A stretch of 64,000 nucleotides of DNA, from positions 62,143,938 to 62,207,937 of the forward strand of contig CM076259.1 of assembly GCA_038380795.1 (NCBI GenBank), in the 5' to 3' direction. The position numbers and the translations under genes were made by a program. Shown in pieces: positions 11,908-24,301 of this stretch; within the stretch, counting starts at the first letter, position 1, and each line of letters opens with the position of its first letter. This DNA is from Pyrocephalus nanus. Its lineage: Eukaryota; Chordata; Aves; Passeriformes; Tyrannidae. Below the pieces are notes generated by a model, which saw only the letters and a program-made list of their open reading frames with translations, had not been told where the DNA came from and did not search any database.

Positions 11908-14229
11908 CCTGCCCCTTCATATCAGTCCTGCAGGGTGTTCCTAGAGCGATGTAGGAAAGTGATTGTCCTAGGTACCAAGAGGGTTCAAGGGATTGTGCAT
12001 AACACAGCTGAGTGCTGGAAGCTCATATACAGCAGGCATTATGTGCAAGATTTGTACAGGGGAATGACTTTTCCACTGGAAAATTCAAAACTGAAAGGAG
12101 TGGAAGGAGCCATGTCCCTGGTCAGTAAGGAGAGAGACTCTGATTTCAAGAAGAGATATAGCTTTAAGCAAAATGACAGAGAGGAAATGCTTTCTCTCCA
12201 GGGCAGCCTTAGGCTAAAGTCAGCTCTTAGAAAACAAATTGATGCCATGTGGCTTACATATCCAGTACCCTGAAAAAACCCAAAGTCATGGATCAAAAGT
12301 GAAAGTGCCCGCTGTTTGCACAAAGAGTTTGCTGAATACTTCAAATACAGTCATGTATGAATTCAGGGAAAGCAATGAAAGGAAAAAAGTTGTTCAGGAG
12401 AATAATTTATTAGTATTAATTTCTCTGGTTTTATTCCTCTTCACGGTTCCCTGGACTGGAGGGTTGCTAGCCGTATTTTAAAAGCTGGATACAAAGTCTA
12501 GGTTAAACTCATCCCTCTGTAGAGACCTACCCTTCAGGCTTTTATTACATTATGGTGTCATGAAAGCCTGGTTTTGAAGGTTGCCCTGGTGCGTGGGCAT
12601 GTTGAAGCTCCTCCTTTGTAATCTGGTGATGCTTCAGATTGCTGCCCGAAGGCCTTTGGTTTCTTACCATGTCCCTATTTGCATAAGAAAAGACTTCCTA
12701 TTTTAAAACCTTCCCTAACCTACAAATTAGTGCAGATGAATGGCCTCTTGCTGGAACTGGAGTGGTTATCCTAGTTCCAACAATAGCACAGCCAATGCCA
12801 GATTTTAAACCCTCATAATGCATATAATTGTGTGATATTATACCAGAGGGGAAATTTGTTCTGTAGTCCAGCTGGTGATTAGCTTTACATTGAGGCATGG
12901 AGATTGGATATCCCTTGAAACCTTATCCTGGTTAACGTAACTACAGCTGGTATTTTGTGGTATAACAATTCAACCCTTACTCTTGAGAGCAGTCCCATTG
13001 GGACAGACCTGGAAGTCCATGCTCAGATTTTACTCGTGCAAAACTTTTTCTACCTTCGGTTGAAGTTTTGACTCAATAAAGTCCAAGTGTGAGCACCAGA
13101 AGATGATCTACCAGCATTTCTTTGCTGATTGGACACTGTTTATTCACTTAAATAAGGTTTACTAGATCAACCCCCAAATTAAGCATAAATACTTGCTAAA
13201 AATGTAGGAAACACTAAGCTGTATTTTATTAATAGTTCATCCACACTATTCCAGAATCACTGACAGCATCTGCAACACTTCTTTGGAGGTTACTTACAAC
13301 TCAGTATTCTGTTCTTAGTCTGCTTATATCTGCTTATTCTCTATGATCACATTAAACCAGCAGTTAATGGAAGGCTGATAAACAGAGACATATCCATTTG
13401 TGGTTCCTACCTTCTGCATAACCACTTCTCAGTGTACATGGTCCTACTGTTCTTTCTGCCTCTAATATTTTCCTGAAAATTCTAAACTACAGTCAGTTTA
13501 AAGTGTTTACCTCTTTGATGGTTATTTCCAAAATATAAATCAGTTGTCATGAAAATTTCCCTCGTGAATCCCTCTTTTTTAATGATTATTTTAATTTTTT
13601 TTGAAAACAAAATTAAAAATGAGTTTTTGAAAGTTAAATTGTGGCAGTGTTGTTGTTTTTGTGTTTAGCCCATTTTGAGAAAAATCTGTTTTCCCATAAA
13701 AAATGAAACAGCTCAGTACTGGACAAAAAAAACATACGAAAACCAATGCCAGCTGACAGGAAATAAGATTCTTCCTTAACTTTCACTTTGACTGTTAAAA
13801 ATTTTTTGGCTTGAAACTGCATTTTGAAATTCATTTTGAAAAATCAAAAATGCCAATGGCATTATTATTTTTTTAAATCAAGTAAAAACAGGGCTGAAAC
13901 TTTTTAATAAACAGAGCAGGAAAAGTTCTTTCCTAATAAAACAGTTTAATCTGTGTGATATGGATATATTTATGTCAAAGATATGTGGTAGCTGTAGTCT
14001 TCAGAGGATATTTAGGAATTGCAAACAAATCTGTCTTCCCTCACTTGTTGCATTTTTCTTCGTATTGAGTGCATTTTGTTTTAGTCCAGAAGAGTACGGA
14101 TAGAAACATACTCTTGGACTTCTACACACACTGCACTTTTTATATATTTCTAACATGTGTTTTCCTTTGTCCATTGTAAAATAAATGATCCTATTTATTA
14201 TTTTTTTACTTCTATCTCCTGTAGAAATT
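11908..14229. other. A+T-rich non-coding DNA; possible repeat relic at 13560-13900
   Basis: No gene was recognised. The frames at 11935-12344 are open on both strands, without family resemblance. The stretch 13560-13900 is extremely A+T-rich with near-palindromic blocks such as 'GAAATTCATTTTGAAAAATC' and 'AAAATTTTTTGGCTTGAAAC'. This resembles the same reptilian A+T-rich repeat style seen near 3290-3470, at low confidence. Confidence 0.3.
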
Positions 14230-14410
14230 CCCTCCCACACTATTAATTCTTTGAATCATTTTCATTGCAGCATTTGGAACCTTTTAAATGTCTTCTATGT
14301 CTTGTTAAACAGGATCAAAAAGGACTCTAGAGCTGTAGATGAGAGCACATCTTCAGCCTTTCCACAGCATAACAGTCTATATTATGTTTTATTCACTTTA
14401 TTTAAAAAAA
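14230..14410 (-). mobile_element. Ancient CR1-like LINE fragment (reverse orientation)
   Basis: The plus strand reads like the reverse complement of an old CR1 ORF2 region. It has 'GAATCATTTTCATTGCAGCA' followed by 'ACCTTTTAAATGTCTTCTAT', 'CTTGTTAAACAGGATCAAAA' and, further on, 'TTTTATTCACTTTATTT'. In known copies the corresponding pieces (ATCATTTTCGTGGCC, CCTTCTCCA, TCCTTCTTAAACAGG, GTTTTATTCACTTTAT) come in this order. It is highly diverged. It may belong to one broken insertion together with 14500-14945. Confidence 0.48.
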
Positions 14411-14499
14411 AAAGTTTAGCATCTTTGTGCAATGACCCACCCAAAAAACACCTTCATACTGAAAAGAGAGGAGATTTTGGGTTACCAGATTGATTGGGT
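14411..14499. other. Spacer between two ancient repeat fragments
   Basis: Contains a short A-rich run (about 14402-14415) and otherwise unremarkable sequence. It may be diverged element sequence joining the two flanking fragments. Confidence 0.3.
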
Positions 14500-14945
14500 C
14501 AGACCAAAAGTCGCCATGATGTAATAGATTTTTGAACAGGAGAAAACAGTGGCTGAGTTGGAAGAGAAGAGAGCAGGGCAGGCTGGAGGGATGCTTTCCC
14601 CTGCTGCCCTTCCCGCAGTCTGTCTCAGGTTGCAGCTAAGCCATCATTTTTATAGCCACGAATGACCTATTCTCCACTAATCCAGGTAATCTCTTTTTGA
14701 CCATTTTTATACTTTTGCCTTCCACAAACCTCTTTTGCAATCTGTTATGGGACTTGGCCTGTACTGAATGAAAAACTACATCTTCATTTACCTCATGATT
14801 TAATGGGTACCTCTTGGATCTGGTACTGAGATGCAGTGTTATCGTTCCCCACCTACTTCTGTTGCACCATTTGGGCTTTTGTTTTATTCTCTATCCTTTT
14901 CTCCTTATTATTTCCTTTAAGAACTGAAAGGTTCATACAGTCCCC
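14500..14945 (-). mobile_element. Ancient CR1-related amniote repeat (reverse orientation)
   Basis: The plus strand begins with 'GGGTCAGACCAAAAGTC', a start motif widespread in old amniote repeats. It continues with 'GACCTATTCTCCACTAATCC', 'TATACTTTTGCCTTCCACAA' and 'ACTACATCTTCATTTACC', then ends in 'TTTAAGAACTGAAAGGTTC'. The order matches the reverse complement of CR1-related repeats abundant in turtles and crocodilians. The middle (14540-14640) is poorly matched. Divergence points to an insertion older than the bird radiation. The family assignment is from memory. Confidence 0.55.
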
Positions 14946-17900
14946 AGGAGCTGCATGTCAAAGCAAATCTCAAGTGAGGTAGGAAAGAAAAGGAGAGAAA
15001 TACAACTCTGATTTACTGAATGTGCATGATAGATGTGATTAAATTCTTGAGAATAAAGAGTAATTGGACTTAATTGTGAGTCCAGTTACTCTAGTAGAAA
15101 CATATGTAACGTTTATATATTTGGCTGGTATACTCTGCGGAGGCTATGATGGCCGAAGGAGGGATATAAAAGAACTTGGCAGTGTAAACAATACAATTCC
15201 TTGAACTAAGTATTTTGGATAAATCAATAGGCACTGGGATTCATGCTTAAGCACAGGACTGTAGGGAAGTCTGGGGAAAGTTCTGATATGGAAAAGTGTA
15301 CCAGAAGGCAGAAAAGAAAGAAGGACTCAAAAGCTCCTATGAAATAACTTCCAGTTTACTTTTGTCTTCTGAGAGATTTCATGCTTAGTTGTGCTGTCTG
15401 TGAAACTGTCACTTGCTTTATAAATGAAGGTATCCGAGGATGATTCTGAATCCTACCATGCCACATTTTACAGGGAGTCAAGTGGTGCTAGCATGGGCAC
15501 AGCCCTACAACATTCCTAATGGTCTGTTTCTATGAGTTTTTGGAACTGATATTGGTGCCATTTGACTTGGTAAGTATGGTGGTATATATTCAGCAGCCAC
15601 ACTTGTACACAGTCTTGCTGAGAAATTTCACATTGAATTCATACTAAATGCTTGAGTAACTGCCAGCCTATGAGCTCTCTTTAGTCACTCTAAGTGTCTG
15701 TCCTTCAGTGGTGTAATTTTGAATCAAGTACTAAATTCTCTCTGCAGACCGATTTTTTCAGCATTTACTAAACACTAAATGACGACTCTCTGAGTAAAAC
15801 CTTTCTGCTAAATGCATGCATTACACATTAAAAAACTATCTAAATAGAGTACATCTTAGGATTAAGCAGGGAGTTGGCTGAAAAGTTTCATGACTGCTTT
15901 TCAGTCTTCAAGAAAATTATTCAGAGGGAAAGGAAACAAAATATCATAAAACAAAAAAGGGAGGATAGGGCTGATCTGCACTACAATGAACTCAACAGCC
16001 TCCCTGGGGGAAGCTAAGGAAACTGGTACTATGCTAATTCCCCTGCTGAGCCCTGCCCCTCAAAGTGATGGACACGTGCACACCTTTCATGATAAAAGGA
16101 ATTAAGTCAAAGAGAGATTTAAATATTTTTGGGGGGCACATGAGAGCCTCGTGTCAGCAGCAGTAGTGCTTAAATGCTTAAGTTGTTGTAGGAAAGGGAT
16201 AGGTTTATCCAGCTGGGACATGGAGAAGTGGACAAATTTCTGCAGAACAAGCATGGGGTAGTAGGATGATATAACACATCATGTGGGTAGCTTGAGCCAT
16301 GCCCTGCACAAGGTGTCTGATGGATTAATATGCTTATGTTACCAGCATAAGGCTTGGAGGAAATGAGGGCCTCAGAGCTGCATGGGATCTATGGAAATGG
16401 ACAGGCAGTATCCCAGGGCTAGGAGGGGACATCTTTCGGCGGGCATGAGGACAGCACTCTGAGGCTGTGTCTGAGCCCCTGCGATCCACAGGGGAACCAG
16501 AGAGGACAGCTGTAGCTTCCTATAAGGTACTGATCTGCTCCCTCCTCCAGGCATAAAGACTCCCTTTGGCATGCTGATGGGGAGCCGAAGGTTGGGAATT
16601 CATGGCCCTGGCCATGAGTGCGAGGAGGTACAGGTAAAGGACAGGTCTCAGGGGCAGGCTCAGGACGCTTGTGCAGAGGATGCAGAATCCCTTATGCTTA
16701 AGTAGCAGCTCCTCAAGCCCTGTGGCCATCTTGGTAGTGATCAGGTGATTTATCAGCGAGGCACTCACTGGTCTTAGAACATTTTTTCCTCTCCAGCAGG
16801 AAAATGATTACCTATCCAGCTATTGGAAACATTAAAAAAATTCATACTAACGAGTCTGTTGCCTTCATTATTGTGCGAACCACAACAATTTTGAAGATAC
16901 AAGTATTTTCCATCAAGACTATGAATAACACCACTTGGCAAAACATCCTTATAACAAAGAATAAGCCTCCAACTTTTTTAGTGACTTTACATACAATGTG
17001 CCTTAATTACTGGCAAGACTGTCAAGAGTCTATTCCCACATGTGTCAACACTTTCTTAATACACTATAATTCATCATGTTAGCATGGCAGAAACAAGGTA
17101 ATCTACATCTTTTACACATATCCTTCTCCAAGTTCTGGTCCTGAACTGAGTATTAAATGAACAGAAAGTCTTCATCTAGCAAACAAAGAACAGACCACAG
17201 CATCGAAACAGTAAGGTCCCCCGAGTCAATCAAAGTCATACATCACAGAGCACTTTATCATATTCTTCACAACACTGTCTAAATCTGAGAAGCACTGCTT
17301 TATTGTCAAAAGGACATTCACTTAATGACAGCAGTAAATCCAGAAAGGCAGGCTAATTTTAGACAGAAAACTTGGCTAAGAGAGAACCCTATAGTTTCCC
17401 ACTCCTGACATTTTTATTCATTGAGTTCATTTTCATGCTAGTTGTGTGATTAAATGCAGATAGGGATTTATTTCCTTTTAATAAAAAAATACGTTATTTT
17501 GAAAAAAGCCAAAATTGCAAATAAGGGACCTGATCCTTTTCCCACAGAAATAAACAATAGTTTTGTTGCTGGCTTCAGTGATGACAGGAATCAAATCCAT
17601 GAATCTGTGTTGGAAGAAAAGGTTAAAATTCCATTTGAAAACTCTTCTTGGACCATACATTAACTCTGGCAGTTCTGGGGACAACCAAAAACCAGCATGA
17701 TCTCTTTTCTATTCTGCCTGTATGTGTGTGCAAAGGTATGCAGAGGTATAGGGAGCCATTTCATAAAGAAGCAAATAAAAATAAATCTGTTCTCAGTGTG
17801 TTGAAGTAAAATGTTTTATTTGCAGTCATAAGCCAAAGTGCTTGCTGTATTTTTGCATTGCAGTTTTATTGTCAGCAGTGATACAATCTCCCTTCCTTAT

Positions 17901-19260
17901 GCACAGATACTTGTACAGAGCCAAGAATCTTAGATGAAGGAAAGAGGTACCATATAGTGAAAGTGAACGTGAGAAATGCTGAGCCTTTTGAAGAACTGAA
18001 TATGAGCTCCAGAGAGAGCGTATATATTCCCTGTTAGTCATCCAATCAAAAGTAACTGGGTTTCATATGCATTCACAACAGAATTCAGTTCTTTTCTTGG
18101 GTAACAATTACTTGGGTAGAAATTGCTTAAATTCCACTAATGACCAAATTCTGATTTTCTTTATCCCACTTTAAATCTGTCAGGACTCTGCTGAGTCAGC
18201 TGAGCTATTCTGTAACAACTAGCTTAAAAGATATTTTAAAAGGGCTTGCTCAGAGAATTGGGTATTTTTAAAATGATTTGTATTCTGCCACAGGCAAAAT
18301 AAAAAAAATCATTAAAAAAGAAGGTTTTATTTTAAGTAAAAAATGTAGTTTCCTTCATGCTGTACATTGCTCTGCACTGGGAGTGCAGCGAAAGCAGCTG
18401 TATCCCTATCATAGCTGTTCTGACTGAATGGGCTTTGTGGCAGAAGAACATGACAAGGGCTCTGTCTACTTTTTTCATTTGCTCCACAGGTGTTTGCTAC
18501 ATCTTTTCTGTTACTATATGGTAGCAAGCAAATCTGGACAAATAGTTCCTAATAAGTAACTCAATAAATTTCACCTCCTGTCCACTGTTCACACGGTTTC
18601 CATCATCTGACCACAATTTTTGTTCATTTGTTCATTATTAAAATTTATTTGGAGTGATTCATCAGATGTTTTCTATGAATAATTGCTTGTTTGAAATCAG
18701 TTGGTCATGAGTATATTGATACTTGAAATTCAAGCTCTTTTGGCTTCATGGAAAGAATGTTCCCTAAACGACTATGTTTAACATTCAGAATCTATTTCCA
18801 ACGCAATTTCTCTCCATTACAAGTCTTGACTTTGCACAATTATTCTGTATTATTAATTTTAGGTGATTTTTGGTGAACATTTCTTGCTACAAAAGTATCA
18901 TGTTCAAGTGCTCACAAAAAGCAAGAGGATTTGCAAACTCAGGTCCTGCCAAATTTCTGTCCATACTGAATGAATATTTTCAGGACCTTATGCAAAAGTG
19001 ACAAGCCTATGTTGCAGCTTTGGCATTATTCTGCCCCTTATTAATTTTGTTGAAGTTCTACAATTGATATGAGATAATGATAAACCTATTCTTAAGTACA
19101 GATGTAGATATTTTCTCATTTCCGTACATATGATGACTGGCAGATTTATGATTGTATGTGCAAAAAGGTTATCATTGTTATCATTGCTTCATGTGTAAAA
19201 CACATTATGAAAACACTAATATATTTGATCCACAGTAATGAACACACATAACATAATATG
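14946..19260. other. A+T-rich non-coding DNA, nothing recognised
   Basis: No supported exon or repeat family is seen. A stretch at 15474-15569 is bounded by an acceptor-like ATTTTACAG and a perfect GTAAGT donor, but all three frames contain stops. At most it could be a non-coding RNA exon. Open frames at 16372-17082 and 17454-17684 have no recognisable motifs. Confidence 0.42.
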
Positions 19261-19320
19261 TTTTGTGTTTTGTTTGTTTGTTGTTGTTGTTTTGTGGTTT
19301 TGGTTTTTTTTTTTTTTTTT
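19261..19320. repeat. T/G-rich simple repeat ending in T17
   Basis: An imperfect (TTTG)n/(TTG)n stretch runs into an uninterrupted T17 (19304-19320). It is low-complexity sequence and could be an old reverse-oriented retroposon tail, but nothing identifiable lies next to it. Confidence 0.9.
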
Positions 19321-20322
19321 AATTGAGTGTTTCAGTGGACATAGAGGAAGAATTCTTCAGGGTAAAGATGGGCTTGGAAAGGCTTTGTGTGTCCCTCTCC
19401 AGTAATACCTTTCTGGAAAAACCGTTTTCAGTTAGGATGGTTGGGTGTTTCTTGCACCGTTGAATTGGATTGCCAGAAGGAGTCTATTCCTCAAGGCACT
19501 GGCTGTAGCCAAGTTCTGGTCTGTTCTGTACATGGTAAAGCTATGTTGCTTAGCTTTCAAAATATAAAATAACCTGTTCATCTCAAATCTCAAATACTAC
19601 ATTTAATGCTGTTATTGTCTTTACTAGCTCAATAGGTAACTGTTGAAGCAAAGTGTTCTTGGATCAAACAGGTTTATACTCCTTTGTGTGTGATAGAGAC
19701 AGTAGGGAAGAAAGACACTTTCTCCTTACCTTTCTCATCAAGTTTAATAGAAAACTATGTGCCAAAGTTTTTTTTTCTCCATAGAAGGAATATTTTTTCA
19801 TTGTATGTACTGATAAATGTTATCTGGCAACTCTGTATGAGTTTTCACCAGCAACTGCAAATTGGAAATTGGAAATTGTAAGAAATCTCTATTACAGACT
19901 AGCTGGTTACAGCTCTTTTCCCCTGATGAGGATTGTATAGTCTGATGAGTATGAGCTATTTTGCTTCTACTAAAGGAAAATTATTGCTTGTGATTTCTTG
20001 GCTAGTCGTTGTTCCTTCAGATCAAGTGTGGGTGTTTTCTTACACAAGCCTACCAGTCTGATTCCCGTTTACATGAAGGACAATGTAAGTAAACACCTTC
20101 AGCTAGCTTATAAATTACACCTTGAACCTCTTTACATTGCTAGGGTTATAAGGTAACTTTAATGTAACTGAGAGCCAGGTGCTACTGACTTTGAGTTTAT
20201 GAAAATTCAATCACTGTATATCAGCTGGAGAATAACCAGGGCAGGAACTCATTGCCCTTCTCCACAGCAGTTTGGGGGTGGCCACTGGTTATCTCCAGCC
20301 TTCCTGTTTTGGGATACAGCTA
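19321..20322. other. Non-coding DNA, nothing recognised
   Basis: No coding or RNA gene was recognised. A three-unit GGAAATT-type microduplication is visible near 19861-19877. A GTAAGT lies at 20087 without a convincing exon before it. Confidence 0.4.
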
Positions 20323-20774
20323 TGCTGTGGTTTAAGAATAGTACTCCACAATTTAGTGCTCCCACTGAGACACTCCAAATCAAATGCTGCTTGCTTGCTC
20401 TACTGCCTTCCTCTGCGGTGGGCTGGAGAGGAGAACTGGAATGCAATGCAAAAGATAAAAATTATGAGTTGAAATTAGAACAATTTATTTGAAGCAGCAA
20501 CGAGATAAGAAAGCAAACAGTGCCAGCAACAATATTAATAACAACATGTACAAGATAGGCAAACAATTGATATGTGATGGCCTAGAAATGGTGTTACCTG
20601 ACCTCTCACTCTGCCACTCTTACTTGACCAGAAGGGACCCCTTCTGCTGGGAAGAGACTCCCTTCCTTCACCCCTGGCAATGACAAAAGGTGGTATAGAA
20701 TAATCTCTAGTCCTAGCCATGCCCTTTCCTGGCTACTGCAAAAAACTAACCCTGTCCTGGATGGAACCAAGAAG
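20323..20774 (-). mobile_element. Solo LTR of an avian endogenous retrovirus (diverged, minus strand)
   Basis: On the plus strand the block starts with TGCTGTGGTTTAAG, the reverse complement of a typical avian ERV LTR 3' end. It runs through 'TGCGGTGGGCTGGAGAGG', 'ATTATGAGTTGAAATTAG', 'AACAATTTATTTGAAGCAGC' and an AACAATATTAATAACAAC region, to 'GGTGGTATAGAATAATCTC' and 'AACTAACCCTGTCCTGG'. The last two are U3 and near-5'-end blocks of such LTRs. About 450 bp are present. No gag, pol or env sequence flanks it, so it is best read as a solo LTR left by recombination. It is noticeably more diverged than the LTR at 57661-58266. I could not define target-site duplications, and the right boundary is uncertain by about 10 bp. 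Confidence 0.72.
20484..20489 (-). promoter_or_regulatory. Poly(A) signal of the minus-strand LTR
   Basis: TTTATT on the plus strand is AATAAA on the minus strand. It lies about 160 bp before the element's 3' end, next to the conserved GTTCTAATTTCAA block. This fits the R/U5 area of avian LTRs. Confidence 0.5.
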
Positions 20775-23700
20775 TTAGCATCTTGGAGAGTCGAGGGAAA
20801 TAAGAGACACCTGCTAGCTCCCTGGTTATTAGGGGTGTGAGTAACCCTGGTGCAAGCTCCTGCTGTGATGGAGCAGATTTGAGTGTCTTGCAGTGAAGGT
20901 GGTTGTACTGAGGGCACAGGGCTTATTTCTTCTGCCAAGCTGATCCTGTGGATGTAACATGAGTCCTGCAGTCTCCAGGTTAGCAAATCAGACTGGAAAT
21001 GGAGAAGAAAAGCCTGCTGCCTTTCTTGTGATGATGTGATAGACTGGAATTTGAATAATTGCTTTGGGACCGGCTCTCAAATCCTTTCTTGAGAAAAAAG
21101 CAAGTGAATAATTTGAAAAAGAGGTGTTATTCCCTATTCCACCTCTTACCCAAAGCATGTGACATATGAAAGAAGCAAACCCACAAATTTTACTTCCTGC
21201 ACTATCCCCATATCTCTCAGGATATATTAGTTGAATTGTAGGGATTAGGAGTAAAACCTCATTGCCCCTTGGCCAGGTCACAGATCAAGGTTCTGAATTC
21301 CCTTCAAGGAAACTTAAACTCCTTTAGAAAAGTACTCTGAGCTGTTTTTTATAAACATGATAAATATTCTTCCCACCGAGCTTGGACACAAAGGAAGCAG
21401 TGGTACAGTTACAATTACTAGTTCTTCCACCCACATTGGATTTATACAACATGCCTGGAGAAGCAAGTACTTCTAGAAAAAAACAGTTCTAAACTGCCCC
21501 TAGATCTATCAAAAAGCTCAGTGGGATTTCACAGGTCTGAATTTTGAAGTGAGATACCTGAGGTGACTGTTAATCATCATAAATGTCACCATCCCCTCTT
21601 CTCCCCAGCGTTTTCATGGTTCTAGTCCAGCAATTTTTGTCTGTTCATGAAGATGAGTCCCTTAATGGCACGAACAGAAAAGCATCACCTAATTTTTTGT
21701 CCTGGTGTTTCCTTCAGACATAGGAACTTCTACCCTGGACTCTCCCAGCCCTCACGCGTAAGGTAAACCATACCGGAGGATGCAGGATCCTCTCTCCTTT
21801 ACACTGCCTGGCATAACACAGGACAGCAGAAAAGCTAGTTTCACTCTGTGTGTCACCAAATATGAAGTAACAGAAAAACTGCATATTTTTTACTTGCATA
21901 ATGAAAGCTTTATTTTTTCTATAAACTATAAAATGACAAATAATTACAGTCCAATGAGAATTTTCCAAGTAAGTGCACATTCACTATCCCTGCTTTTTAT
22001 TGTTGTTCTTCACTTGCTTAAATTTGGTAAACTCAGTGATTTAAAAGGAGTCTCCAGTTCTTAGTGTGTAATAGGGAGGATTTACTGATCAATTTGTTAG
22101 CCTAATTATAAATAGTAAAAAAGCTCTGGCTAGTCAAAGTCATTCACTAAGTATAAGTGTTTTAGAAACAATTATTCAGCCCCACTACAGAGAAAGAAAA
22201 TAACTTGTGGTGAAGGGAAAAAAAATATTTATTTACTCTGTGTGTAGAGCATGTCACAACCTACTCCCAAGAGCCAAGAACAGCTTCCCACTACAGGGAA
22301 TAAGGCATCCATTACCATTCCCTCTGCCCTTCCCAGTTGCCCCTGCTATTTGGAAAACACTTCCTGCTTTCACTTCTACTCCTCTATTCAAGCCTCTAAG
22401 CCTACGCCTTTCCTAGTGTCCAGAGCACTTGTTCTTTCACTTCTGTGTTTGATTCATCTTTTATGAAGCCTTGAGGTGACACCTTCCCCTATTCTTCCTT
22501 AAGTTTCTAGCTGAACAATTTTGTTGTTCTCTGTCATGCACTTGGTTGACTATTGAGGTTGGAGGTGATGTGGCAGGACAAGGCAAAGATGGAGGTAGGG
22601 TGGGTCTTACAGGTTTAGAACATTATGGAGTCCTCAGAGGATCTTCTTCACCATGTGAAAAGGCAACAAGATGAACAAAAGGCTCCAGATTAAGTATAGA
22701 AAAATCTAGAGAAGAATGAAAATACTTTCCTGGGTTGAATCATCTGAGGTGATCCTTAGGTGTCCAGATGACAGTCCTTATGTGCCATCTCTTTCCCCAG
22801 CACAGTGTGATGCTCCACCCAGAGCTTCAAGAGTTCTTCCAAAGCTGCAGCAGGCCTTCAGTGGGTGGCAGCCTCCACTTTCTTCAAGTAGAGCCCTTTC
22901 CCATTTCCAAACTGTGCTTCCTTGGCTCTTTTGCTGTGACAGTAGCCTAGCTGTCTGTGCTGCGCTCTACAGGTGCGAAGCTGGACAGGTGCCTTCAATG
23001 CCCTGAGGAACTGAGGTGGGATGGCAGCAGGGGAGGCTGCAAGTACCAGCCAAGCCTCCGGATGCAGGATGCTGACACATCTGGTGGGGCAGTACTCTCC
23101 AAACAGCGACTCCTCTGTGAAAGGGCAGCATGTAGCTGGATAGAAACATCATGTGAGCGGGGCCATCACATGTTCTCCCACAGGGACCATGTTGGAAAAG
23201 CAAGATACAATGCTATGACTGACTGGGAGACCCTTGGTTCCTACAAAGACAGATTTGTGTGTAGCAGTGATTAAAAGAACAAATAACAGCAACAAATCAA
23301 AACAACAGAGAAAAAGGTGGTATGAGGAAAAGCTACAATGCAAAATATAATGGATTCCACCATGCAAAGTAGTGTCCATCAGACCTGTACCAGATCAATT
23401 TTTTTGCTTAAATCACAGGAACTCTAGTCCCCTTACGATTTCTAGCTAGTCTGATGATTCTTCTTTGCTATATGGTATTTCCCACTTCTTTTTTTTCAAA
23501 GTCTCCATAAAACTTTACCTCATGACAAATGTCTGGACACTCCATCTTTCTCTCCACACAACCTCACCTTTTTTGAGAATCTGAGGTTTGTCTGCCTGTT
23601 AGAACAGGAGGGGTTTTTTCTACCAGTAGTTCATCATGTGGCAACAGGCTGATGGCTCTGCTGAGCGCAGTATCTCCAACTAAGCAAAATATCTTTTCTT

Positions 23701-24263
23701 TTGCCATATGCAGAAACTGTGAAGCAGCAGATCCACCAGGCATGCCAGCACCTTCTGTTTAAAATCTATTTTTCCTTTGGGTTTGGGCCAACAGTTCAAA
23801 GCCAATTGCAGTTGTTGGGTCCAGACTCCTATGAAATGGCTTTCTCTGGTAGTGTCTAATACCTTTGCTTGACAGCCTTGTCAGTACTGAAGCATGTTTC
23901 CACATCCTGGCTCGGGGTTAGACACATTCAACCTGCTGTACAAAATGGAGGGTCAAATGCAAAATGGAATTCACAGTTTGGGATTGCTGTATCCCACTGT
24001 GTCATGGCATAAATGGTACTCCTCCAGCTGCCTGGAATGGCAGGCTCACCACTGCCTTGGAGAGAAAACAGGAAAACTAGATAGGGAGATAGAAAATAAA
24101 AAAAAAAAGATTGGAGGCATGGAATGACTTCCATATGAATAGAGTCTGAAAAGGGTGGGATCATTTAGAGAGGAAATGAAAAAGTATATGGTAGACTTAT
24201 CCAAGACAGTTAATAGACCTGGGAAGATAAATCAGATGCTCTTTCTTACCATTTTGTCTTACC
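20775..24263. other. Non-coding DNA, nothing recognised
   Basis: No gene was recognised. Frames at 22957-23274 and 22716-23006 are open in a slightly G+C-richer patch, but they lack domain motifs and splice support. The stretch 22300-22540 has a vague resemblance to reverse-oriented L2-type LINEs (TATTTGGAAAACACTTCC, TTATGAAGCCTTGAGG). This is too weak to call. Confidence 0.4.
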
Positions 24264-24301
24264 AAAAAAAAAAAAATAAAAAAATAATAATAAAAAAAAA
24301 A
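24264..24301. repeat. A-rich simple repeat
   Basis: A13 is followed by T-interrupted A runs (AATAATAAT) and a further A10. It is 38 bp of low complexity with no identifiable retroposed body upstream. Confidence 0.95.

Noticed and set aside
15474..15569. Exon-like segment between ATTTTACAG and GTAAGT
   Set aside because: Stops interrupt all three frames. A non-coding RNA exon remains possible but nothing supports it.
20606..20986. 126-codon minus-strand open frame
   Set aside because: It overlaps the minus-strand LTR (20323-20774) and its downstream flank and shows no retroviral or cellular protein motif. It is a chance frame.
22300..22540. Possible reverse-oriented L2-type LINE relic
   Set aside because: Only two short blocks resemble the family (TTTGGAAAACACTTCC, TTATGAAGCCTTGAGG). 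That is too little without an alignment.
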